DNA from: Gyrodactylus bullatarudis
Lineage: Eukaryota > Platyhelminthes > Monogenea > Gyrodactylidea > Gyrodactylidae
Assembly: GCA_012064415.1 (NCBI GenBank)
Contig: SSNU01000115.1
Span: 27,458-78,995 of the forward strand
Reading direction: 5' to 3'
DNA: 51,538 nucleotides
How positions within the stretch are numbered: the stretch's first letter is position 1; every line of letters starts with the position of its first letter. This document shows positions 32,951-44,900 of the stretch, piece after piece. Below the pieces are notes generated by a model. It was not told where the DNA came from and ran no database searches. It saw only the letters and a program-made list of their open reading frames with translations. A program made the translations under genes and the position numbers.

Positions 32951-35900
32951 CTATAAAATGTGTGATTAAATTATTTGAATTCCTGATAATATAATCAAGA
33001 CATTGAAAGATTTCTATCGAAAATTAATTAAATTTAGCCAATTCTTGAATACATAACCTCCTCAGCTTTTTGATATCTCCAAAATATCGTTTTATACACT
33101 TCTGTAATGAGATAAAAAAACTCAACTAAAGTTTATAAACTGAAAACGTTTTTTTGACTGATCAGAGAAGCCGTAATCATGAAAAATAAGAGAAATTTCA
33201 TTCTTTATAAGTCAAAAAACTATTGAGATATATAATCAGATCTGCAATTTACTGGAAGAAATAATGTGAATTGAATTTAAACCTTTTGATACCATAGCTG
33301 AACGAATAAAGTTTCAGGTTTAATTCTCTCACAGAATTAACTAAAATGTGATGATAAAAAACATTTACTAGGACAAAATTTTTTTCTTACACATAATTTC
33401 ATCAGGGTCTGATTTATATTGAAATCCCATCTACTGGTGAGTAATTTAGAGTGAAAATTTGCCAATGAAGGGATTTATTTGAAAGTTAATTGTTTCAAAG
33501 ACTCAATTAATTTCAAAAAGGATATCTTTTAAATTTCATTCGATCTTATTACAAAATAACCTAGATATTGAAGATCTAAGGTAATAATGGGGTTGAAAAT
33601 TGCCCCATTTTCACGAGACTATTGATGGAACTGCTCATTGATTTCATGCATTATAAATATGCCTTGTTTTGGATTAACTATTTAGCTTTTACGGAAATTA
33701 ATCTTATTATCTCTGAAAATTGATAAGTTTAATAATTTCAATCAAAAAGAATCATGAATAAGGAATTCTACTTCTTTCGGTAAAAGTTCAAATATCTATG
33801 GCATTCTTATTCCTGGCTAGCAAAAATATGGCATGATAGCAAACTAAGATATTTTGTGATATACTATCAAAAAATAATCATAAAAAAATTTTTCAAAATC
33901 ATTGAAAAAAGTCAGTTTGAACATAGAGGTCATGACCTCGGGTTCGAAAGGGTTAAAATCATGAAAATGAAACAAACAAAATTTCAACAAGCTCAGAATT
34001 TCATTCAGATTATTAGGTGACTGCAAAAGGAAACATACATGTAATTTTTATCAAGGCTAAGTTTTCTCCTCCACGAGTTCATCTCGACGAATCTTTTCCA
34101 GTTATTCACACTTGAAATAAGCAAATTATTATTTGCTGTCGTACCAGCAGAAATAGCAGAATTATTTGCACAGTTGATAACATTTGGACTGTTATTCCCA
34201 TTATCCGAGTAATGTTGTCTTGTCATTAGGGAACTGCTGTAGCTAAGTTGACTCTTATTCCCTTCATCAACACTAAAAGAGCGTCCTGATAAGAAACTTC
34301 TTCGATTGACCAATGTTTCACTCTTATTCTGTTCAAGTATTGATGGCTGTATTTCATCAAATTCGAAGCTATCTGGGAACTTCAACTTGAGCACTGAGCC
34401 ATCATCAGACTTTTTATTATCATCATTACTAGAATTTTGGTCTATTTCTTGAGAGATGCTCAGGGATTCTCGACTACCGAGAGGAGCGTGACAGTCTAGG
34501 TTTATTAAGCTAAAATCTTCTTCGGTATTGTCTCTGGAAAAATGTTTCCCAATTACTTCAATGTTTGAGGATTCTTGGTTCGGAGATTCATCTGTTTTTT
34601 CTTCATATTCATCAGACTCTTTGATTGCTGGCAGCTGCTTTGCATTGATAGCAACTAACCTCTCCTCTCGACCGAATTGCTAAAAAATAGATAACTTTGT
34701 GATTCAAGCCATATTTAGGAGTAAAATAATTTTAATTGTATAATTTATTGGTATAAACATTATTAGTTTGAGAATTGATGGAAGAAATAGTTTTCAGTTA
34801 TCGATTTTCAAACTCCATCACAAATCAGGAAATATGATTGATTTAAAAATAATCCTTCACTTGAAAACCAAATAATTCTGACCTAATCTTTCACATTAAG
34901 AAAAATCAATTCTACTAATTTCTTATAAATCATTAAGAAGAGTTTTATATCTTCCTATGATTTTCAAGAATAAATTTGTAAAGCTAGTTGTTATGAAGAA
35001 AAGTCAGGAACAAAATTATTTTTCGAATTAATGAAACAAGCCAATAAGTTGGGAAATTTTGAAAAATTTTCTGAAAACTTCTTCAACTTTTGAGCTCAGA
35101 ATTTTTATCGATTTTAAAGATTTGAAGCAGTTAAATCCAGATCTTCGAGATCAAAATTTAACAAGGAATTCGATTTGGGCCGTGGACGAAGAAAGGAATC
35201 TGCTGTTCTCAATAAAAAGTTAAACTTTTAATTTTGTATCATTCCCCTTTGTGCCAATCAATAAGTTCAAATTTTTCGATTTCCAACAATAATGATGTAT
35301 TTCTGCAGCCGAATCCGAATTCTTTGTCTAATGCTGATCTCAAAAATCTGCATTTAACTGCTTCAAATCTTTGAAATCGATAAAAAATTTGATTCGGAAG
35401 CTGAAAAAGTGGAAATTTCAAAAAACGGCCTAATTTTAGTCAGATTGAGATTTTCGAGATTTTTTTTAATTCCTCAACTAATTGGCTTAATTTATTTTCC
35501 TGACTTTCTGAAGAAAAATATTGAGTATTTTGTAAAAAAAGTAAATTCTCATCTTCATGTCAACTAGGCTTGGATAAATATTTAAATTTCAATGATAACT
35601 GACGTACAATTGGATCATAACCTTCGCGGATATTGAAGGATAAGTCTTCGTGTAAAGCTGAGGAAAATTCCTCTCTGAAATTAGTGTACAAATTCAAAAC
35701 TTTTGACATGAGCAAGTCGATTTCTATGCATTGCAGTTCACAATAAGTTAATGATTTGACATCATAAGCGGAAAGACCATATGGTGGCCCATTATCTATA
35801 TCACAGCCGAAAAGATCAAACTTTCCCAGTAACGCCACAACACTACTTTCTTCATCTAAGATCTCCAATGATCCACTGCAAACAAAGTAAAGATACTTTA

Positions 35901-38900
35901 TAACATCTCCACGATGAACTAAAAATTCTCCTGGCGTAGCGAATCTTGTGTTAATTATGGCAGCGATGCTTTTCAGACAACCAGGACTGGCTGTGCGAAA
36001 GTGATTCAATGAAAGCATATCTCGATTGAGGTGGAGAGCGATTTCCCCGCGGAGCTCTTCAGGAAATTCGGCCATAATCTGAAACAATAAGAATAAAATT
36101 TCATTTTTAAAATTTTATTCTACTATTCAATTACCATTTGCTTATCAATGCCTCGATTTATAGACCACATTGCCTGAAAGAATTCAACCATTCTTTGCTT
36201 TAACTGCTTTGGAATATGGTGAGCTTGCGTAAAATCTTTTAAATCTTGATGCTTCATCTGATACGCTGATCTTCTGGCATACATTCTTTGGATAATTGTG
36301 GTTACATTGCCAAAAACTGCAGCATGCATTAGGGCTTAATTTAGAATTTTAATTAGATACTTTAATCATAAAAAAAAACTTTGATCATATCATTTATTTG
36401 GCTAAAAGCATCACTCTAAAGGTTTGGATGAGGTGGAATGATGTTGATTTCTATAAAATTGAACAAAATCAAATTTTTTTATTTGAAGACAACAATTGCC
36501 TGATTTCCTCAAAAAAATTAAGAACGAACGAAGGATAAAAGCTTTATTTTCGTCGGTTCTCTTGAGACCAAACACCGACTTTAGATACATTTATATATAT
36601 GCAAGTTTAAGAAACATTATAAAATCTAATGAATAGTCTCGGTGGGATCCATTAGCAAGCTGGAACATTCAGCGGCATGGGCTAATCCATTACCAAATAA
36701 GATGTTCCTGTGGTATATATTACCTAAGCACCTAGAACGAAATAATTCTAGTAACCATTATAAAATCTGATCAAAAGCAATTATTCATCCAAGATTGACC
36801 AATGGGGGTTGACGAAAATAAAGCTCTATTCACCAATAATCCTTCGTTCGTTCTTAACACTAGCATGACTTCGAGTCAGCAAATTTTTTTCAGATTCGAT
36901 ATTTCATGCAGAAATACAAGTATATTATGTATCAAATGACAATTTTAAATAAAGAGTCATTAATAAAAAAATGGTATATTTTTGAATTTGATTTCTGATC
37001 ATTTTCAGAAACTCTTAAAACTCATTACTTATTCCAGAAAAAAATATTAATTAGCTAATATTTTCTGTCAGGTCTTTGAAAAGAAGCAAATGAATTAAAT
37101 TAGATTGTTTTTTTTCTAGTTGATGTTCCGTTGTCGGAAAAAACATCTTTTATTACTTGAAGTTGATATCTAAATTATTTATGGAAACAATTGTTATTAT
37201 ATAATACATTCTAGTTAAAATTATTCCATTCCTGTCACAATGATCTTCCTCCGAAATTTCTTACCATTAAATGCGATAATGAATAATCTCTTGCCTATCA
37301 AATTATGAGTTGGAAACAAAGAATACTAATGAAGCGGCCAAGGAATAGATCACTATCAACTTTCTATTCATATAAGGAATATATTTAAGAAGTTGGAAAG
37401 TTCTTTCGATAGACTCGCCCTCATATTGGATTATCAAAATTCAGTTAATTCCGAAGAAAAGTTTTAATAAAATTTAACTTTCAGAAAATTATAGTGTATT
37501 TTAAGGTTATAAGAATGGAATGCTATTGAGCAATGTGCTTTTAAAATTCTACATTCGCTTTAAAACTCAATGATAGCCAACTCCGAATCAGAAGGTATTC
37601 GATTTTTACTGGAAACCACTAAAAGATCTACCGTTTGGTATGTTTATAAACGGAATCGTATGATGAATAAGAAGGGTATACCTAAAATTAGAAGGGAAAA
37701 ATTTGTTTGTGATTTATTGTCGAGAATCTTAGTATTTATTGCCAGATAAGAACACAAAGCTGTTATCAATGATAACTGGTATGAAAACAATCCAACTATG
37801 GTTTCATAATCCGTGTTATTACATAGATTCAATTTGAAACTAAAGGAAGGGGAAAAAATGTTGAGAAACTATTCTTATTTTCTACAAAATATGTTCAAGA
37901 GTAGTTTAAGGATGCATCGATTATTTGGTTCCAGCATATTTAGGGAATTAAGTTTGGTAGTTATAATTATCTATTAACGAATGTGACTATAACTGAATAA
38001 TATTCAGTGAATATAAAAACTGTCAATAAAATTTTGAGAATTTCCAGAACACTTGACACTTCTTAACGTACAGATAAACAATATGAATTATTTTCCAATA
38101 AACTTGTCTCTCCATTAAATTGGATTAAAATTCCAAATCATCATTGTCCTTCAAGTCTCGAGGACTTCCTTAAATGTCAGACCCCCCATACGAGCCATGA
38201 TCAGGTTTGTTTATACTTGAGCTAAAGTATAAATTTTATTTTCCTATGATAAGAAATTTGAATAATGATCCCCAGTATTTATTTCTTATGGAGAGACAAG
38301 CTGTGGATTTTATTCGAGAGATTACTAGCAAAAAATCAAAATAAAAAAACACAGCTTTACAAATTCAGTCAATGAAAATTACCATGTAATTCAAGAAGGA
38401 AGGTGGTATTATGTTTCAGGTGTTATTAAATTTCATTTGAGTCACGTAAGCTTACCTCCAATTAGCATGGCAAATATGGAAAATATTTTCTCATTTATTG
38501 TATTTGGAGCGACATTGCCAAATCCCACAGATGTAAGACTAGATGTCATAAAGTACAAACTTGAAACATAACGACTTTGTAGGGAGATGCTAGTAAGTCC
38601 ATTTTCTAAACTAACTGAGGTCTTCTCGGCTAGATGAAACAGCCAGCTGTGATTACGAATTAAAGTGTTGTTATATTCCTTCTCTCCGAGACTATACCAG
38701 CCACATGCAAACCAATGTGAAATTAGGAAAAACATACACATCAAAAGACTAAGGACCATGGCTGAATGTTGAGTATATCGTTCAATTTTTTGGTATAGCC
38801 TCAATAGACGAACTAAGCGTGTCAGCTTCATCAAGTTGAGTCGATTTCTCTGATGAATAAAAAGAAGAGAATATAAATTTTCAGTTCTCTTTAATTTGAG

Positions 38901-41900
38901 AAAACTTTTTTGATGACATTTTTGAAAACTTAATGATCAAGATTAACCCTTGATTTTCTTGTTTAATTTTGATCCTCAAAAAATCATCTTCTGACCAACC
39001 GCTCACTTTTAAATCAATAAAATCTTCTAGCTCCAGAAAAATTTATTTTAGTGCCAACTTAAAATTCTATATAACATCCATATTTTTTCTTTTATAAGTA
39101 AACCTGAATTTCATAAATTATATTTTTGGTGAAAAAAATGATGCTTTTGAAAAATATCAAGTATTCTCAACTTCATTTTAAAAAATCTGAAAATTATAAA
39201 AATATTTTAAGATTTTTGAAAATCTCTATGCTTAGGTTTTAGGAACTGAAGATAACTTTCTATCATACATTGTATGATTCCTTCAAGCGTAACTGTAGAT
39301 TTTGAATATTCTATATTTTTTATAATAATATTCTATAATATTATCTTCAGTCCTCAGTAGGGTAGGGTGGAAATTTTAACCTCATTTTTGTACCAACATT
39401 TCTAATAGAACTATTCATTCAAAGTATTCTTTTGTATTTAAGCATGTGTTGAAAATGCTTCTCCATTATGTCATTCAGTTTTAAAAATCCAAAATCACCG
39501 CTCAATTTTCAATGAATTTTCACTGCATAATCTCTAAAATCCGGAATATCTTGGCCATTTAATGATTTTCTTAATTTTTATCTTCAAAAATAGTAATCTT
39601 ATCATAAAGAAGGCCTTCGTGGTAAATTTCGTTGTTTTATCATGTCCGTAGGATATTATGGGAAAAATGGGCAATGACATAATGGAGGATGGCTTTCCCG
39701 CTTTAAAAATATACAAAACATGATCTGAGTACTATATTTTATCCGAAAAGTGAGTTGTTCGGAGAAAAAATGTCACCCTAGGCTATTCCTCAGTATCTCT
39801 GAATAAAATTAAACGTAGAACAAAAGGAAAATCTTAAAAATACTATTTCAAGAACAAGACATGATAAAAAGAAGCAAAATAATAAATTTATAGTGATGAA
39901 AGATAAGCTCACGTTTGTGATATCCTTTTCATCAGCAAAAAAATAGATAATATCAAAAGGAATTGCTGCTATGAGGTCGAGGGATAGCCATCCCTTAATG
40001 TAGTTTACTGCAATCTGTTTCGGCTTGAAAATAACTTGGCCACCTTTGCTCACATATGTGGTGAGAAAATTCAAAATAACATCTATAGAAAAAAATGAAA
40101 CAAGTTAAAAATATGATGACTGAGAATACAGCTCAATTTTTAAAACTATCAACATTAAAATTCTCGAACAGATTTCAGTAATAAGCAAATACAGAGGATT
40201 TTATTTATGTAAAAGTCTATTCTCATAACTAACTGAGAACAAGAGTAGAAATTCTCAAAAAAGTCGAGGGGTAAATACTCAAACTCGGAGTGATATAATA
40301 TTAATCTGGATTGAGTACTGTACTCAGCGAGCCATCGCGACAATCTAAGCTAAATTAATTATACATTTATTATTCTACCTTCTCTTCCAGAATTTTTTGA
40401 GTATTTTTAAGTTCATTTTCAAACTCAAAATTGAATACTTAAAATGCTTGAATATGCAGTTAAATACATTAATGAGTTGAGCAGTCCTCAGTGAGGAGGG
40501 ATACAATTTTATTGTAATCTCAAAAATAATTTTTTACTAAACAATGTTAAGGTTTGTGATAGTCATGTTCGACCAAAAAGCTGTCAAAAGATGTAAGTTA
40601 AACTTTTTAAATATGGTATGTGAGTAACCATTGCCAATCATTGAGTACATATTAGCTAGCTAATATCAATATTAGCTCTAACCTAAAGCAAATTGATATG
40701 AAGTTGGGAATCTATGATTTTTACGAAAACCTCGATTTTACATCAAAAATTAGAATATGTTAAAGATTTTTTCAAATTTCGCGTCAAAATCCCACTTTAT
40801 CTAACTTTGAACTGAATATTTTTTTATTGATTTCAAATTGAGAGAGTGATCAAACGTTGATTTTCAGGACCAAAATAAGACAAAAATGCCGAATATGCTG
40901 AATCTGTTCTAACGCATAACTTCATTATCGTTTGGGAGTCGAATTTAATTTTTCTAAATCATTTTCACTAATTGAAAATTTATGAAATTTCGACAAATCT
41001 AAATCCCACGAAAATGGTGGATCATTCGAGAATTTGTTGACGATATTTGGCTTTCTTGTTTTATCGTGATCCTGAAAATCACTTTTTGATCACTCTCTCA
41101 CTTTGGAATCAGTTCAAAGTTCGAAAAAATTTTTGACGCCAAATTGAAATTTGAAAGAAGACCATATTTTTTATTTAAAAATTTTTTTCAGAATTAACTT
41201 CTTCAAATCGTAAAAGTGGGTAACCTGTGTAGAATTTCAAAAAAATCTCTAACATATTTGAATTTTTGATGAAAAAAAAGTTTTCGTAAAAATCATTGAT
41301 TCCCATCTTCATATCAACCAACTTTATATACTTTCATGAATCAGAACCATCTTAAGATTTTTTGACATATTACCGAATCAATGAAGATTTCCTATCTTTG
41401 TTGAGTAAGAATATATCGAATAATAAATTATTTTAAAAAATTAGACATTTCACCCATTGTGTTTATTTATGAAAAAAGTCATCAAAAGATTTTTCTATTC
41501 ATGTAAAGATTTTATCACTAGTAACGGGCAATATTTATTTTCCGCCCTACTGAATTCTAAAGAGAATGAAAAACATGTCGATTTACTTTGTAGACCAGAA
41601 AGTTGTGCAGTGAAAAATAAAATTTCTATTCTATTCTTGAATGATGAGATAAGAAGTAGATTTTTAATTAAAATTTTAGATCTAACAACATTTTTTTAAT
41701 AATGTGATAATAAACATTAGATAAATTTTGGCAACGACCTTCTTAAGCCTATCGGGACGATAAGAAAACCAAACGAGATTCTAATGAGAATTCTATTCAA
41801 TAAGGATTCTTTTGATCCTATCTAAGAAAGTCGATTTTCTATTGAATTTCCCATATACTAACAAGTAGATAAAGATCAATGTTTACTAATGTTGGTTATT

Positions 41901-44900
41901 TTATCAGAATTTGAGACTTTAAAGTATTTTTGAGATTCGTTTAGCATGATATTGTTTGAACCTGCGTAATAACTGAGAATTCCGGACTCTGAATAATCGC
42001 CCTACACAGGGCAAACCTCATGAAAGGGTTAAAATAAGGCCTTTTTTAATGTTTCCTAAAACTTTGATTAAAAAAAAACATTTTGATTTTTAGAAATCAA
42101 CAAAACTTGTTAAGATGAATACTTACCTAATATAAAAAATATTCCAACTATTAGATCAAGATAAATTATGCCAAGCTCTTGAAAGGCAAAGTTGTATGGG
42201 ACTATAATGGCAATGTAAAATGTACAGAGCAAAATGAGCCAATCCCAAATGATCTTCCATATGCTGTAATGGAGCAAAATAAATTTTGAGGGCTGTACAT
42301 CTTGGACACGATACTCTGGTATGGAATCTTTCCCAGTAAAATCATGAATCTAAAAAGATATTTTTCCAAATTATTCAAACTCAAAAACTATTATCACATC
42401 AACAATAGAGGGATTCGCTCAAAATGTAAAAGAACAGATTTATTGAGGACAAAACCTTCACATCAGATCATAAAGATTAGAAAAGGAAAAATAAACACAC
42501 TTTTCCCTTATGGAATGGATGCTAAAAATATTTATTAGAGATTTTGAAATTTTTGAACAGACGTTTCAAAAATGAACCGTCAGTGGTTAGCAAAAATATA
42601 TCCAGATATATCATTTACTCATAGTTCAAAGTTGGATGAAATTTTTTGGTGTTAAATCACGAGAATTCAACATAGTATTCAATACTGTACAGTTTACATT
42701 CATCAATCTATGTTGGGGATTTAGAATTTTTGGCAATCTCGATTTCTCTATCAAGACATGGAGAATGATTTTTTTGATCTATAATCTGAAAAAACATAAT
42801 TTTCGGGGGAAAAATATGGTTTTAAACTTGAGACTGAAAATTTTTTTTTTATCTCAAAGTGATGGACTGAGTTCCAAGATCATAGACGTGAAAATCAAAT
42901 ATGTATTCTTATAGGGGATCATTAATTAGGGATCACTTTCTTATGACAGGATTGTCTTACTATTACAACTTTAAGATTAATACAATTTTGAAGATTCAAA
43001 TTGAGATTTTTTAAGAATCATAAATTTCCAACTTCATTTCAACTAGCTTTACATATTTTTTGGTAATTTTATTTGGCATAATTTTCTGATATTATTCGAA
43101 AATCAAATTGAAGTTTATGTATCTTTTAGGTGTATGAAGATGAAATCTATGCCGATAAAATTATTATGAAATGTATCTTATTCTTTCATCACACTCATCA
43201 GCAGATTATAGCGTTTGAACCCTTTCTACCCATTCAGATAGAGCGTATAGAAAAAAGAGGATTTTGCATGTTACTGGAATTCTATTGGGTTAATATTGAA
43301 CTAATAATATTGAAGTAAACCAATCAGAATACTGGAATTTTATAGTTTTGATTGGTTTGTATTGTCAAGGGTTCAATAGGTTCAAAAAACTGACACAGTA
43401 GTAATTTTTACTCAATCCTATTAGACCAACATGTTTTCTTAGCCAATCAGAGAATGCTTTTTTTTAAAGAGGACAAAAAAATTGCAGAAACTTTTGAGTT
43501 TAGTATCTTGGAAATTTAGTATCTTTATAATTTTAAAAATCACTTTTTTTAATGGCATATTTCTCTTTGGCTTTGGATCAAATCGCCCTGACAAATTGTA
43601 TAAAATAGCTCTACTTTTTCGTCTTTCGAATTTATAAGCTGAAGACGGTTCATCAAACTCTGGATCATATTCATCAGAATCATTGCAATCTTCATCATTT
43701 CCTTCATCGATGTCCTCCTCTCCGGTGTCATTTTGACTATTTGAATTTTCATTAGAGCTAACACTATTGATGGCATCACCATCTCTGATAATATTAATGC
43801 CGTCATTAAGATTATTTCTAGTGGAAATATTATGGCTTGAATCAGGATCACTCGCAAGTTGGATATCACCTCCACACTTTTCATCAGTTTCTTGAGTATT
43901 TTCCTCTGTCTTGACATCGATAAGGTCTTGACTTTGAGCCGAATTTATCGAATACTTTCCACAGAATGAGCCTTGTGGAGTTACCTGACCAGTTGAAATT
44001 GTTTCTATTAAATTATAAAGTTTCAAAAATTTAAATTAAACAGATTTTAGTGTAGCAAAGAAAAATTACTTGATTCTTTCTGATTGAAATTAACAGGTAA
44101 GGCAGAGTGCCTCCTATCTCTGAGAACTTTGTACGAAAGACTTTTATTGATTTTAGTTTCATTCAATGAGGTACTACTTGGACGTCGACTATTATTTGCC
44201 GAATGAAAACGATCATTTTGGACCCTGAGGTTAGATTTTATATTCTCTGAACTATTCGATGGAGGATCATCTTTTAGACTGGTATTGACAAGAGCTGCAG
44301 CTGCCACTGTTGTTGCTAGGCCTGCTGAAAGAATTCCCTTACTCTGCATTAAACAACCAAGATCATTTTTTGACGAGAGGGGGAAATTCTTTTTGGACTT
44401 TAAATTTTGCACTCCGGCGCCAAGAATTGCAGATATTTTTGATACTGGATAAAAGATTAAGTAAAGGGAGTTTCTCTTTGAATACGTGATAGACTTACTC
44501 GCTTTCTGCTTTTCAAAGGTTAGATTTTTATAAGAAACTAAGAAGAGGACAACCTGTCCCTTATCATTTTTTATTGGTACAATATCCAAAAGACACGGGA
44601 ATGTTGTAGCTAAAAGAAAATATTTTAAAAATGTTATTAATCTGAATAAAATCTTCAAGATTGTATTACTCATCGGATTTTTTCTTTCATTAATCTTTAC
44701 TCGTAATCAATTCCTATTACAAAAGCTTAAACTTAAGTCCTATTGATTGTTGTAGGGTTTCCCCAAATTCTAGATAGATAGAAAGGTATAACCTTTGTGT
44801 GTGTAATGAGTATGTTTTAATGTAAGACACAAAAATCTGCAATAATTCCCCGAGGATAGTGTAATTTGGTAATATAGACTAGTAGTTAAACATGTGTTAC

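Larger units (their letters stand above)
28774..33113. repeat. Large inverted duplication around a decayed Tigger element
   Basis: Three collinear blocks are inverted on the two sides: 28774-29189 with 32698-33113 (416 bp), 29190-29344 with 31576-31730 (155 bp), and 30291-30396 with 31470-31575 (106 bp). Block lengths agree exactly, and by eye I found a single mismatch (in the 155-bp block). The right arm is continuous and contains the native last Elk exon. The left arm lacks the equivalent of 31731-32697 and has 946 extra bases (29345-30290). The loop, 30397-31469, is a broken pogo/Tigger transposase gene. Confidence 0.9.

Noticed and set aside
41457..43318. Plus-strand frames of 60-90 codons inside Elk introns
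   Set aside because: No domain or exon structure. One overlaps Elk exon 5 on the opposite strand, others overlap repeats.
43549..43917. Alternative minus-strand frame overlapping Elk exon 4
   Set aside because: It is a shifted reading of the same exon, and only the other frame gives the ELK pre-S1 signature and matching phases.
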